DNA of 64,000 nucleotides from Emiliania huxleyi CCMP1516 (taxonomy: Eukaryota > Haptophyta > Isochrysidales > Noelaerhabdaceae): the NCBI RefSeq assembly GCF_000372725.1, contig NW_005196755.1:267663-331662 (forward strand). The letters are read 5' to 3'. Under the pieces are notes generated by a model, which worked only from the letters and a program-made list of their open reading frames with translations, was not told where the DNA came from and did not search any database. Of the stretch, positions 38,587 through 49,290 are shown one piece after another (positions within the stretch are counted from its first letter, which is position 1; each line of letters begins with the position of its first letter). The position numbers were made by a program, and so were the translations under genes.

Positions 38587-39483
38587 ATGTTTGTGTTTTC
38601 AGCTGTGGGCGTGCAGGCCAGCCTCTCCGTCAACATCGTCACCCAGGAAGAGTGGATCCGCAGCCTCGACAACGTCGACGCCCTTCTCGCTCGTGTGCCG
38701 CCGGTGCACAAGGCGCGCTGCGAAGGCGTTCTGCGCGGGCTGAATCGGAGAGGCTTCTCGCAAGCCTGGCAAGATTGGATACTGTACCAAAACTTCTTCG
38801 CCGGCAAGGCAGCTGGCTTCTACGTCGATATCGGCACCAACGACCCGCTTCGGATCAGCAACACCGCCTTTCTGGACATCTGCCTGGGTTGGAGGGGCCT
38901 TTGTGTTGAGCCACAACCCCGCTATCACCGCGCAATCCGGTCGCAACGCTCCTGCGCTCTCCTTCCAAAATGTGTCATGGGTCGGCCAATGCGCATAAGA
39001 CACTCTGGGCAGGGGGGAATCTTTAGAACTCGACGAGCGAGGGCTGACGCATCCAACTCGACGTCCATGCAATGCGTCGGGCTGCTTGACGCTTTGGTTG
39101 CAAACGGCCTGGAAGGTCGCACCGTCGACTTGCTCAGCATCGACATAGAGGGCAGCGAAGCCGAGGTGCTGAGGTGCATGCCGTTTGAGCGTCTTGACAT
39201 CCGAATGGTCTTGATCGAGACGAATACGGCGGACCTTCGCGCGTTGGATGCCTTCTTCGGCTTCCACGGCTTTGCGAACGTGGCCACGCTGCTTCAGACG
39301 GACCGGACATGGCTCGACAACCTGTACGTCAAGCTGTCTTCCAAGCTCCGCCACCCCGGCAGAGCTGGAGCATGCTCCAGCGCGGACAAAGGCCTCACCA
39401 TGTGTATGGGAGGGGGGGAGTGGCAGGCGTGGGCGAACCCAAAGGCCAGCGGCGCGTGGGGACCGTGCGGAGATTCCCCGTGA
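38587..39483 (+). CDS. FkbM-family methyltransferase
   Basis: Single-exon frame of 298 residues. A hydrophobic start (MFVFSAVGVQASLS) suggests a signal peptide or anchor. The core shows SQAWQDWILYQNFFAGKAAG, GFYVDIGTNDPLRISNT (SAM-binding motif I, VDIGxNxP), GWRGLCVEPQPRYH (motif II acidic residue in CVEP) and VDLLSIDIEGSEAEVL (DIEGxE), the standard FkbM signature order. These enzymes O-methylate sugars or small molecules. The C-terminal ~50 residues past KLSSKLRHPG look low in family character. Upstream exons are possible because TTTTCAG and GTGCAG acceptor-like sites occur near the start. Confidence 0.82.
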   Translation: MFVFSAVGVQASLSVNIVTQEEWIRSLDNVDALLARVPPVHKARCEGVLRGLNRRGFSQAWQDWILYQNFFAGKAAGFYVDIGTNDPLRISNTAFLDICLGWRGLCVEPQPRYHRAIRSQRSCALLPKCVMGRPMRIRHSGQGGIFRTRRARADASNSTSMQCVGLLDALVANGLEGRTVDLLSIDIEGSEAEVLRCMPFERLDIRMVLIETNTADLRALDAFFGFHGFANVATLLQTDRTWLDNLYVKLSSKLRHPGRAGACSSADKGLTMCMGGGEWQAWANPKASGAWGPCGDSP

Positions 39484-40075
39484 TCATCTTGGAGCACTTG
39501 GAGCCAGCGTCGCGGTCACCGGCGAGAGGCGCCGCGGCTGCATTTCGAACACGCCACACTTCGACCACACTGACCCTCGACACTGACCCGTCGAGAGTCG
39601 GCGGCCATCACCACTCGTCGGCCGCCACAACCGAGCGTCGGCAGTAAATCTCACATCCATGGCCATGAACGCGGGCCCATCCTGGCGAAGGTACTTCCAG
39701 CCTGCTGTGGGAAACAGCTGACGCAGTCTCGCCAAAGCTCGCCCCAGCAATGACTCGGCCAGACTAAAACCCCTGGTGGGAGTTCAGTCCTCCCCAACTT
39801 TTTGTGTATCGCGCGCCTTGCGGCATCGCCATGGTGTGCTGCGAGTAGCGCCGGGCGACGACGACTTAATACCGCCTCCCGGTCCCCCTCGGCACACCTC
39901 CGCTGCTTAATGTTTGACGACTCAAACCCGTGAAGCTTCCCCGTGCGCGGGTTACCCCGCACACGGGTCAGCCTGCCAGCCACGTATCCACGCAATCGTG
40001 GCACGCACGCCGAGGATATTTTTTCGGCGCGCGGCATTCAAGAGTCGAGAGAGTGGCAAGCGAGGAGGGGGAGTG
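39484..40075. other. Intergenic; possible small minus-strand coding fragment
   Basis: On the minus strand 39550-39760 there is a coding-looking stretch (WKYLRQDGPAFMAMDVRFT, ADARLW) and 39800-40037 another in a different frame (SRRRPALLAAHHGDAARRAI). I could not join them into a recognised gene. Confidence 0.3.
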
Positions 40076-41147
40076 ATGGCGTTCCCGTGGCTCGAGAAGG
40101 AGAACAGCACGTACACCGCGGCTCTCAACAAGGTCACGGAGGAGCGGCGCGACGCCCTTCTCGCAGAGAAGGCCCGTCGCATCGCCGAGGACCGCGCCGA
40201 AGACGCTAGGCGGCCGCTCCTGCCCATCAGCGCACGCACCGAGCCGCCTTAGCGCTGCAGCCCTCACGCCAGCATCAGCGCCGACGTTTCCCGCCTCCGC
40301 CACCCCTTTACCACAGCCGCCGCTGTCGCAGGATTGAGCGCGAGAGGGAAAGCATGGCGGCGCTGGCCGCGTCGGAGGCGACGGCGCAGCGGAAGCGGGC
40401 GGAGGACGTGGCGCGGCGCGAGGCGGCGGCGGCGGCACAGCAGTTGGCCACCCGCGACGATAAGATCGAGGCCTCTCCTCCGATCAAAGCGCCAGGCCAC
40501 CGCCCGCTCGGGACGCGTCCGCGACACGTCGCGCCATGTTGAGCAGGCGTTCCGCCAGATCCGCGCCCGGGAGGTGCTGTCCAAGCACGCGCCGCCGCCC
40601 GTCTCGAGCCCCTGGAAGGGGCTGCACCACACCGTCCAGCTCGGCGGTGCCGGACACCTCCGAGACACGCCCGCCCGCCTCCCGACACTCACGCCGCCGC
40701 CCACCCTCGCCACTGCCCGCCCACCCCTCGCCACTGCCCGCTAGCCTCGGGATCACAAGACCCCTGCGACGCCATGGCGCCGCTGCGCCGCACCCAGCGC
40801 GCACCTCCGCCGCAACCGCCCGTGACATTCCGCCGACATGCCGCTGACATGTCTCTGACGTGTCAACGCCGCGTCCACAGGCGACGGCCTCTCCCCGAAG
40901 CCCGTCTTTCAGCGCTCGGTGCGAGATGAGCCGAGATGAGCCGAGATGAGCCGACCGAGAGATTGGCGGCGGCGGAACGGGGCTCGTCACTGTTGGGTGG
41001 TAGGCGCGCGGGCTCGCGCCCGTCGACGCTGCCGCGCGGCGCGACAGGGACGAGGCGACGCTTGAGGCGGCCGTCGCCGGCGGCAATGCCAGGCAAAGAC
41101 AGATAGAGAGAGGAGAGAGCGAGCGACAGGAGGGGGGCGGGAGGGGG

Positions 41148-41224
<77 letters not shown>

Positions 41225-41358
41225 GCCCTCTTTGCCGGCGGGGCCTCGCTTGCGCAGGTTGATGACAGGCGCGGTCCTGGTGGATAGGCCGGACCAAGTC
41301 GCCGCTCTCTCGGCCGCCGAGATCCGCAAGCGTGCCTTGGGGGGCAGCCGCCCGTTTT
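40076..41358 (+). CDS. Small coiled-coil protein, about five exons, unknown function
   Basis: Start MAFPWLEKENSTYTAALNKV, continuing TEERRDALLAEKARRIAEDR. After a CGTCGCAG acceptor come RIERERESMAALAASEATAQ and KRAEDVARREAAAAAQQLAT. Later exons give QAFRQIRAREVLSKHAPPPV, SSPWKGLHHTVQ, GDGLSPKPVFQRS and a last exon LMTGAVLVDRPDQVAALSAA with EIRKRALGGSRPF before the stop at 41358. Heptad-like Glu/Arg/Ala sequence predicts a coiled coil. Introns hold CGAGATGAGC repeats (40920-40955) and a GA tract (41148-41221). Not recognised; exon limits are approximate. Confidence 0.5.
41148..41221. repeat. (GA)n microsatellite in an intron
   Basis: About 36 GA units inside the last intron of the coiled-coil gene. 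Confidence 0.9.
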
Positions 41359-41890
41359 GAGTCTGCGCCCGCCCTCCCCCGGTGTGCCGGCCCGACTTTG
41401 AAGGCGTCGGAGTTGAAGGCTCCGCAGGCAGCTGACGTGCGTTTCGTTGTTCGTGATTGGGTTTTATATGCTCTTGAGGGTGGTGGCGGAGTAGCGCAGA
41501 GCGCTCACTTAGCGCGCAAGTGGTCGATGTGTTAGTGCAACGTCAGTATATGTACTACGAGTCGTAGGGGTGGGCTGACCGTGCCGTGCCGTCTGCCGAT
41601 ATTTTTCCGCCCGTCGAATTCGAGCGCAACGCCAACGGCGCGCTCTGGCGCATGTGAAGATGAACGAGTACGAGACGCTCGAGCCTCTCGAGAGTGAGAG
41701 TAAAGCGTAGATTCAACTATCAACATTCAAGCAGAACCGAACCAGAAGCACTTGTGGAGCCACGTTATTCATATTAGGAAATAATTATTCTCCAGGGTTG
41801 CCCTTTGATCCGGGCCCCAGCCTTACATCTCAAGGGTCACGGGGGTGACAACCACTCGAGCGTCCCCTGTGCCGACCGCCCGATTATTGC
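41359..41890. other. Intergenic upstream of the EF-hand gene
   Basis: No supported gene. A lower-GC stretch at 41750-41800 (ATTAGGAAATAATTATTCTC) may be promoter-proximal. Confidence 0.35.
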
Positions 41891-42865
41891 ATGGCGAGGG
41901 CGTTCGCAGAAACAGCATATGGAATCGCTCCTCGCGCCGCTCTGCTCGCACGGCGCTTCCACGACGCCGCGCGCACGCAGCAGGTTCTCAACGCGCACCG
42001 CCGCGTTGCACGAGCCGTCGTCAGGCCAGGCTCCGCTGTTGGCGCCGTGGCCATCACCGTGCTCCCCAGACAATCGGCAACTGAACCACGCCCAATGCAA
42101 AGTGAGGACGTAGTGGCGCTGGTGGCGGAGAGGGGCTTTACGGGCACAGTCGAAACGTGCGAGCTCGTTCGCGAGGAGGAGACGCTCCCCGTCGTCAGGC
42201 ACGAGCGTTACGTGCTCATCGATCTGCTGCGCGCGATGTTTGAGGAGGCCGACGCCAACGCCGACGGCATGATCACCGTGCCAGAGCTTGCGGGCTTCCT
42301 CTCGCGCCATGGACTCGAGGGTGCAACGGGGTGCATCTCGGTCCTGGTTGAAAATGGGCCAGAGCACAAGCTGGATTTCGGGGAGTTCAAGGCAAGATTC
42401 ACGACACCGAGATCTGCCGTGGTTGGAGCACGATGTCGCTCATGGTCACCTCTCACGCCTCTCGCCACCTAGGCGCTGCTGCTGCGCACGAGACTCGTCG
42501 GCTTGCAGGACAATTCGGCCTCCGGGACTCTTAGCGAATACGGCGTGCACCGATCCCTCATGCACGTGGCGGCGGCCTCGATCTTTGATGTGGCAGACCG
42601 GAACAGCGACGGACGCGTAAGCAGAGGAGAACTTGAGGTGCTCTTTGCGAGCATGGGGCTGGGGGATGCAGAGCGAGCCGCAGCTAGTTTTACCGAACAC
42701 GACGTGGACGGAGACGGCTCTATTGACAAAGGCGGCCTATAGGTGCGCCAGCCTGCTGGCGTTACGTCTTGACGACGCGAACTAATGCTAGTAGGCGAGT
42801 TTTTGCGGCTGCTCCTTGCGGAGCGTGTCCTCGACGACGCGCGGCCCCAGCGAGGGATATGGTGA
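41891..42865 (+). CDS. EF-hand calcium-binding protein, three exons
   Basis: Exons 41891-42391, 42473-42731 and 42795-42865, both introns GC-AG. The N-terminus (MARAFAETAYGIAPRAALLA, RRFHDAARTQQVLNAHRR) is basic and amphipathic, perhaps a mitochondrial presequence. EF-hand 1 is DANADGMITVPEL. A degenerate hand follows (ENGPEHKLDFGEF). EF-hand 3 is DRNSDGRVSRGEL. EF-hand 4, completed only by splicing to the last exon, is DVDGDGSIDKGEF, continuing FLRLLLAERVLDDARP. Restoring a canonical hand across the intron supports the GC donor at 42732. The partner of this calcium sensor is unknown. Confidence 0.82.
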
Positions 42866-43117
42866 CTCAGGCTCGCCTTGTGGTTGAGCGTGGAAACTAC
42901 CCGCGCTTCGATTGATGAGCACGAGCCCGAGTTTTTTGTCATTTTGTGGTGCAGCAAGGACTGTTCCGATGTTGACCATCTTATTGCTCATTTTGTTTAG
43001 AGTAGAGCAGCACGAACGCGGCACCCACACTCGCATCACGAGAAGGTTTTATTGGAGACTGTGACTCTAGTGTGCAGGGGCCGCGGTCCAGGGCCACGGT
43101 CCAGCGAGAGGCGTCTC
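42866..43117. other. Intergenic between EF-hand and hypothetical minus gene
   Basis: No supported gene; lower GC around 42970-43060. Confidence 0.35.
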
Positions 43118-43609
43118 TCAGTAAGCCCTGCAGAGCGCGGCCCTCGATCCTCTGCTCGAGCCGCACCGCGCGCTGCTGCGGCGTGTCGACCGGGAGCCGC
43201 GCCTGACCGAACGCTGCCGAGCGGGGTCGACAGCGCGGTACACCTCAGCCACCTGGAGGCGGAGCTGAGGGAGCGACCGCCCCCCTTCTATAAGCGGCAC
43301 AGGCAGCCGGTGCCACAGAATAGCGCGGCGGAGCTCGTTCGCGCTGGGGTTTGCGCTGCCGGTAAGACTTTGGAGGAGCGCCTCGTCGTGCCTGGCCGAC
43401 GGCGCGGATGTCTTCTTCTTCTCTGGCCAAAAGCTTTCGTCGGTGCAAGGCACGAGGAGAGCACCCGGCGGAGGTAGGGACGGCGGCAGGCAGCGGGGAT
43501 GGCCCGTCGTGTAGAGGGCGGCCACTGAAGTGGCGTCGTCTTCTTCAAGGATTGACTCGTCCAGCATGATGGGACCGACACCCGCGGCGGCAATGGTAGC
43601 GCTGAGCAT
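43118..43609 (-). CDS. Hypothetical protein
   Basis: 163-residue minus-strand frame from MLSATIAAAGVGPIMLDESI; the frame is open further upstream. Continues LEEDDATSVAALYTTGH, CTDESFWPEKKKTSAPS, ANELRRAILWHRLPVPLIEG, QLRLQVAEVYRAVDP. Composition looks coding up to about residue 130; the Arg/Ser-rich end may be an unspliced extension. No family recognised. Confidence 0.35.
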   Translation of the reverse strand: MLSATIAAAGVGPIMLDESILEEDDATSVAALYTTGHPRCLPPSLPPPGALLVPCTDESFWPEKKKTSAPSARHDEALLQSLTGSANPSANELRRAILWHRLPVPLIEGGRSLPQLRLQVAEVYRAVDPARQRSVRRGSRSTRRSSARCGSSRGSRAALCRAY

Positions 43610-44052
43610 GATCTCGAAGGGGGTAACTTGGCAAGGATGGGACGGGACGTACGAGTTCCTTGCCCTTGATGGGACAGTTTTGTGGGCCAAAAGAATTGTA
43701 CAAAGGCTCCCTCGCCAAAAGAAAGAATGTTACATCAAAGCGCAGTGTCGTGCAAAAGAAAGAAGGGGCTCGAGATGTGCTGTGAATGAAGCCTCCTCGG
43801 AGATCACCTGAGTTGTTTGGTATTGCTAAAAATCCCTCTCTAGGCGTGCCGCCCAGCCAGAACAAACACTGCTACTCGAGTACTTCATCCCCTGACTCAT
43901 CGCTCTCCTCGGCCTCGTTCTGCGACGCCGCCGCCGCCTGCCGATCCCTTGCTCTCGCGGCTCCTCTCGCACCCAGCGCCGGACAGAGAAAAAGAATTCT
44001 TGGGTCCGCCCCTCGAGTCCCGCATTTGCTCTCCCTCGTCCCTCGCACAAGC
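43610..44052. other. Intergenic upstream of the second ankyrin gene
   Basis: Nothing convincing is coded. Several AAAGAAAGAA and AAAAAGAATTC stretches occur; AAAAAGAATT-like motifs also precede other gene starts or exons in this window (for example 33950, 38325, 49400). Confidence 0.35.
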
Positions 44053-45111
44053 ATGGCAGACGCCACGGTGGTCGTGCTCGTCGTTACCCTTGGAGCTCTG
44101 TACCGCTGGCCGGACCTAAGGCCGGTGCGTGTTCGCCTGCTCAGATGGTTCGGAGGCTTCTTCCTCGCGTTGTTTGCCCTGACGATTCCATGGGGCGGGT
44201 ACGCAGCGCAAAAAAGAAGCGCTCTCTACACCGCTGCCCAAGCCGGTAATCACCCTCGAGTCGTCGAGCTTCTCCAGTACCAGCATGTGCGCAGCGACAT
44301 CGACGTGGGCAGGCGGATTGGCTTTGGTATGCTCCGCTCGGAAACGCCGCTGCGTGCTGCCGCCACGGAAGGCCACACAGAGGTGGTGGCGGCGCTTCTG
44401 AAGGCGGGCGCCACCGCGAACACTCCCGACACGCTTGGCCTCGGCATGCTCTTCTCGGACACGCCGCTGTTTGTTGCCGCCATTAAAGGCCGCACAGAGG
44501 TGGTGGCGGAGCTGCTGAAGGCGGGCGCCAACCCGAGCACTCCCTTCACGCTTGGCCTCGGCATGCTCTTCTCGGCCACGCCGCTGATTGCTGCCGCCTT
44601 TAAAGGCCACACAGAGGTGGTGGCGGAGCTGCTGAAGGCGGGCGCCAACGCGAGCACTCCCTTGACGTTTGGCCTTGGCATGCTCGCCTCGGCCACGCCG
44701 CTGGTATCTGGCGCCAAGAAAGGCCGCACAGAGATGGTGGCGGCGCTGCTGGAGGCGGGCGCCAACCCAAACACTCCCAACACGCTTGGCCTCGGCATGC
44801 TCGCCTCGGACACGCCGTTGCGTGCTGCCGCCAACCAAGGCCACACAGAGGTGGTGGCGGAGCTGCTGAAGGCGGGCGCCAACCCGAGCACTCCCTTCAC
44901 GCTTGGCCTCGGTATGCTCGTATCGGACACGCCGCTGCGTGATGCCGCCGTCCAAGGCCACACAGAGATGGTGGCGGAGTTGCTAAAGGCGGGCGCCAAC
45001 CCGAACATTCCCTCCACGTTTGGCCTCGCCTCGGAAACGCCGCTGCATGCTGCCGCCTTTAAAGGCCACGCGGAGATAAAGTCACTGCTGCTGAAGGCTG
45101 GTGCGGACTGA
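44053..45111 (+). CDS. Membrane-anchored ankyrin-repeat protein (intact paralogue)
   Basis: 352 residues from MADATVVVLVVTLGALYRW. A hydrophobic anchor (FGGFFLALFALTIPWGGY) is followed by SALYTAAQAGNHPRVVELLQ and about eight 39-residue ankyrin units with linker NTPxTLGLGMLxS, ending KSLLLKAGAD. It is very similar in order and sequence to the gene at 22616-23700, including the start region, so the two arose by a dispersed duplication about 21 kb apart. Repeats within each gene are also nearly identical, which suggests ongoing homogenisation or recent expansion. The localisation (membrane, ankyrin domain in cytosol) is inferred. Confidence 0.85.
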   Translation: MADATVVVLVVTLGALYRWPDLRPVRVRLLRWFGGFFLALFALTIPWGGYAAQKRSALYTAAQAGNHPRVVELLQYQHVRSDIDVGRRIGFGMLRSETPLRAAATEGHTEVVAALLKAGATANTPDTLGLGMLFSDTPLFVAAIKGRTEVVAELLKAGANPSTPFTLGLGMLFSATPLIAAAFKGHTEVVAELLKAGANASTPLTFGLGMLASATPLVSGAKKGRTEMVAALLEAGANPNTPNTLGLGMLASDTPLRAAANQGHTEVVAELLKAGANPSTPFTLGLGMLVSDTPLRDAAVQGHTEMVAELLKAGANPNIPSTFGLASETPLHAAAFKGHAEIKSLLLKAGAD

Positions 45112-45974
45112 AAAAGTCGATGGAGAAGGAGGCGCTTGGCCGCACCGCTCTCGACGATGCCATCGATGTTGTGTAGCCGCGGGAGAGCTGATTGTGTAGC
45201 TTGCATGCATCCCTAGATTCGTCTGCTTTCATTCAGTGCCCAGTTCGTTTCTAAAATTCTTTTTGTGCGTAACGAAGAAAGAAAGAAATCAGTGGGCCCT
45301 AGGGAGGGATGGGAGGACGGCTCGCCGCCACTACAAGGAGCACTTGGAGCACTTGGAGTGTGCAGTCAGTAACCCCACGCCGCCGATATTTCTTTTTCCC
45401 TGACGCCCCGCGCAAATTCTTTTTTCTTGACGGCTATTTGGCTACGTTTTTTTTTTCTTCTTCTTCTTGCCTGATCGCCGTGCGATACATATCCCTTAGA
45501 TTTTATGTTTTCTTTCTGTGCACATACATGGGAGCCGGGAGCCGGGAGCGTCGCTCGCCGCTGCGGCACACCAGCTCAAAAAAGGAAGGGTCGGGTTGGA
45601 GCCACGGACGGGGCTCACGTGCTCGCTCGGGGCGCCGCCTCACTCTGCGCCACTTTTTTTAGAGGCGTTGGCGAGGGCCGGTGAGGCGGCGCCCCGCGCG
45701 GCGCGTTCCTCGCCCTATTTTTTTTCACCCGCTGTGTGACAGGCCAGTTTTTTCACAGTGTTGTGCGAAAGAAAAAAAGAAAACGGGGAACCCAAGGGAG
45801 GGATGGGAGGACGGCACGCCGCCACCACACAGGGATTTTAAGGAGAGGGGTGTGGTGCGCTATCCGTCGCCCACCCTACCTAGGGCGTCCGGCTCTTCCT
45901 AAATTTAGAGAGTTGTTTTGTCTAAATCCTAAATTTTCCTATCACTCTTCGCGAGTGTGTGCGAGGAACGGATC
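45112..45974. other. Intergenic with a direct repeat
   Basis: AGGGAGGGATGGGAGGACGG plus CGCCGCCAC occurs at about 45301 and 45796. T-rich tracts (45410-45470, 45650-45730) and AAAGAAAGAAA stretches lie between. No gene seen. Confidence 0.5.
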
Positions 45975-47807
45975 ATGGTGCGCGAGCGGAAGCTTAGCGC
46001 GAGGGGGCGCGAGGCGGCAGAGAGCGAGGCGGCGCAGAAGGCGCTCGAGGATGCCGAGGGGGTGTTCGGCGACGTCAGCTCGCTGCTCATGGCCGCCAAC
46101 AGTGGATCAGTGCCAGACTGTGCAGTGAAGCGCTTGTCGGCAGCAGGCGGCGGTGGCAAGAAGCGGAAGCGGTCGCAAGCCGGGAACTGCGAGCACTGCG
46201 GCAAGCAGCTCCTCGACCTGGCGAGGCACCAGCGCCGCGGCTGCAGCGCGCTGCTCGGGTCGATCGAGGAGCGGCGGGTGGCTTGCCCGCACTGCGGCGT
46301 CGAGGTCGTCCCTGGCTACCTGGAGCAGCACCAGCGCCGCTTCTGCAGCGCGCTGCTCGGGTCGGCCGAGGAGCGGCGGGTGGCTTGCCCGCACTGCGGC
46401 GTCGAGGTCGTCCCTGGCTACCTGGAGCAGCACCAGCGCCGCTTCTGCAGCGCGCTGCTCGGGTCGATCGAGCAGCGGCGGACCTGCACCTGCACCGAGC
46501 CGGGCTGCGAGGCGCTGATGCTGCCGGCGAGCCTCCCGAGGCACATCGACCGCGTGCACCGCTCGCCGGAGGACTACCGCGAGTGCGGCGGCTGCGGCAA
46601 GCCCTTCGAGGGCTACGGGTTCAAGAACCCGTCGCTCCTCAACACGCCCAACATCTGCGCGACCTGCTCGCGGCGCGACTCGCGCCTCTGCTCGCCGACG
46701 GCTCGCCACGGCAGTAAACCGTGTCTCTTTACATCCCTAGGTCCGAGTACCTCCGCCGCAACGTGCCGTGGCCGGGCAACTCGTCGCACTACTACTGCGT
46801 GGTGTGCGACCGCGAGGGCGAGCTCGTCTGCGCCGGTTTCGACGGCCCTCCCGACGCCGCCGGCCGCTCGGCCCCGCACCAGCTCTGCTCAAAGCACGCG
46901 GTCGAGGCGGGCACCAAGTCGTCCCACAAGGCGGGCGCTTCGCACGCGGCGTGCGAGGCGCTGCACGTGCTCGCCAAGCAGGAGGATCTCGTCGTGCTGC
47001 GCCACGTGCACTTTGCGCCCGGCGAGGAGCCCGAGGGTGCACGCGCTCGCCGCCAACCCCCTCGCTCGCGGTGAGCAGCGCGCCTCTTCACATCTCCTTC
47101 CGTGAATAGGTTGGGAGGCGGGCATCCTCGCCGACCACCCTCGCATCAAGGTGGACGCGGTGTGCCGCCGCGCCTCCGACGGCGCGCTCGTCGCCTACCA
47201 GTTCCACGGCAACCGGTTCCACGGGTTCCCCCCCGGCAACCCGCTGCACGAGACGTTCGGCGTCGGGCACCAGTGGGGCCCGGCGCTGTGCAACACGACG
47301 CGCCGTGCGCGCCCCGCTCCGCCCCGCCATGCGCCCACCTCGGCTCGTGGCTTAGCCTCCTCCCCCTGCGCAGGCCGCACCGAGCAGTACATCAAGGGGC
47401 CGCACCTCGGCCTCGACGGCACGACCCGCCCCGAGGGCTACGTCGTCGTGGAGGTTTGGGAGCACGACTACATCTCCTACAAGCAGCAGGTCAAGGCGGC
47501 GCCGCGCGGCGGCGAGGTCTCCGCGCCGCCGACGCTCGCCTTCACCCAGCACGCCCACGACCCGGACCTCGACATGAGCGAGGCGGCGATGGCGAGCCGC
47601 GACGTGCCCGTCGACACGATGCCAGCAGGCGACCACGTGCGCTCGAAGCAGGCGCGCGTGTGCGCCAGCCTGAGCGCGCTGAGCGCGGCCGGCGACGGCC
47701 GCGTCGCTGTCAACCTCGCCGTCGCCACCGGCGGGCCCTGCCCGCTCTGCCGCCAGACCAATTCCGCGGCCAAGGCCGCGGCCAAGGCCGAGGCGGCTAG
47801 CGTGTAG
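45975..47807 (+). CDS. Zinc-finger protein with VSR/PD-(D/E)xK-like endonuclease domain
   Basis: Start MVRERKLSARGREAAESEAA. Three fingers of the type CxxCGxxxxxxxLxxHQRRxC (CEHCGKQLLDLARHQRRGC; CPHCGVEVVPGYLEQHQRR twice) are followed by a C2H2-like CTEPGCEALMLPASLPRHID. Two finger units form a 102-bp near-exact tandem duplication. Exon 2 has SEYLRRNVPWPGNSSHYYCV and VCDREGELVC. After an intron at 47037-47109 come GWEAGILADHPRIKVDAVCR and LVAYQFHGNRFHGFPPGNPL; after another at 47302-47373, EQYIKGPHLGLDG and EGYVVVEVWEHDYISY. The order VDAV..YQFHGxxxHG......GYVVVEVWEHD matches VSR-like nucleases of the PD-(D/E)xK superfamily. It probably binds and cuts DNA; role unknown. The donor near 46700 is not settled. 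Confidence 0.65.
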
Positions 47808-48487
47808 GCCCGCGAGCCGCTTCCCCCGGCCGCCCGCCATCTCCCGATGGCGGTGCCGAGCAGAGGCGTTGCCGGCCGGCCATCGACTGGCGTGAGGCGC
47901 CTCCTCGGCGGGACACAGTTTGTTTGTGCGCACGTAGAGAGCGCGCGAGATTCGAGATAGATACTCGTCCACACCCTTAGAGAGCGAGACTCACGGATAG
48001 CTGAGCCCGCGAGAGGTTGGAGAGGCCGTGCCGAGACGCGAGAGACACTACACGGATGATAGAGACATACATATCGAGAGCCGTGGTTCGAGAGAGCGAG
48101 CGAGAACCGAGATGAGCGCTCACTCAAGCCGTTGCCCTACCATGCTAGAGCCTAGACGACCAGGCGGAAGATACGACACCGCGATTAGTAATACCAATTA
48201 GCATGATACTAGTGATTCAGGCGCGCGCGTGGGTGTGGGTGTGGAGTTGCGCGGGTTGCCCCGGCCCTCCCCCACCACGTTGAAAAATTACCTTACCTCG
48301 GGCGATCGAGAGATTCGTATCTCATCCCCGTCACGCTCGACGCACCGGCCACCGCCGAGAGGGAGAGCGAGACATACACACGACTATGCGTCGCGGCTCG
48401 CGGTACCACAAACGACACTGCTAGACGGTCGCTCAGCACGCGGAGCCGGGTGCACCGACGCGCACCGGCCCCGCCCTAGATGGAGCG
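47808..48487. other. Intergenic, with a diverged retroposon tail
   Basis: 48231-48300 (GTGTGGAGTTGCGCGGGTTGCC... AAATTACCTTACCTC) resembles the 3' module seen at 6760-6840, on the plus strand. Otherwise GAGAGCGAGA-type sequence; no gene. Confidence 0.45.
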
Positions 48488-49213
48488 TCAGCTCTGGTTG
48501 GCGCCGGGCGCAACGCCGAGCGGGTAGGAGATCACCCTTGCCCGGCACAAGCTGCAGTGGTTGGCCATGCCGCGGGCGGCGAGGTCGCGGGTACACGTAT
48601 CGCAAGTCCAATGGCGGCACGGCTCCGCTTGCCGCCAGATGACGGGGACGCCGCCTTCCTCGGCGCGGCGCGCGGCGCGCTCCTTGCACACGGCGCAGGA
48701 TGCCGTCTGCTCAATCTTAGAGCGCAACAATTCGCTGCGCGTCTGCAAGAACAGGATGAACCTGTAAAGGACGTAGGGGTGAAAGCGTTTGCCGTAGCTG
48801 CGACTCGTGTAGTGATCACGCGCGCAGCAGTCTTCGTAGTCGAGGTGGCGCAACCTCTTCTCGGTAGCTGCGATCGAGTAGTAGTTGCCCTCGCTGTCGC
48901 TCAGCAGCGCGTCGCGGACCAAGCGCTTGATGAGCGCGTGTCGCGACGAAGGCGTGTTGGATATCAGCTGTCGCGTTATTACTTCGGCGATCCGACGCAG
49001 CGTGTTCTCCTTACCAGTCCGCCAGGTCTGGATGGTGTCGAGGAGCTCCGCACAGCACAACACGCCCTTCAAGAAGAAGTGAAGGCTGCGCTCGGTCGGC
49101 ACGCGCCAGGCCGGAGGTAGTAGCAGGCCGCGCTTGATGCGAAGCTCGCGCTGCTTGCGGCTGAAATTACCAGCCGGGGCGCGAGGCACGCGCGCCTCGA
49201 GCGGCGGCGCCAT
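48488..49213 (-). CDS. RING-finger protein
   Basis: 241-residue single-exon frame from ATG 49213 (MAPPLEARVPRAPAGNFSRK). The C-terminus carries CAVCKERAARRAEEGG, then EPCRHWTCDTCTRDLAARG and NHCSLCRARV: C-x2-C, C-x-H-x2-C-x2-C, C-x2-C, the C3HC4 RING pattern, suggesting an E3 ubiquitin ligase. The N-terminal 160 residues (LHFFLKGVLCCAELLDTIQT, ALIKRLVRDALLSDSEGNYY) are not recognised. The open frame extends slightly upstream without an ATG. Confidence 0.78.
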   Translation of the reverse strand: MAPPLEARVPRAPAGNFSRKQRELRIKRGLLLPPAWRVPTERSLHFFLKGVLCCAELLDTIQTWRTGKENTLRRIAEVITRQLISNTPSSRHALIKRLVRDALLSDSEGNYYSIAATEKRLRHLDYEDCCARDHYTSRSYGKRFHPYVLYRFILFLQTRSELLRSKIEQTASCAVCKERAARRAEEGGVPVIWRQAEPCRHWTCDTCTRDLAARGMANHCSLCRARVISYPLGVAPGANQS

Positions 49214-49290
49214 TACAAATCGCGGCCCCAAAGGGCGATGCGGCGGACGGGATTCTTTTTCTTTTTTCTTTACTTTCCTCCCTTCCCTCC

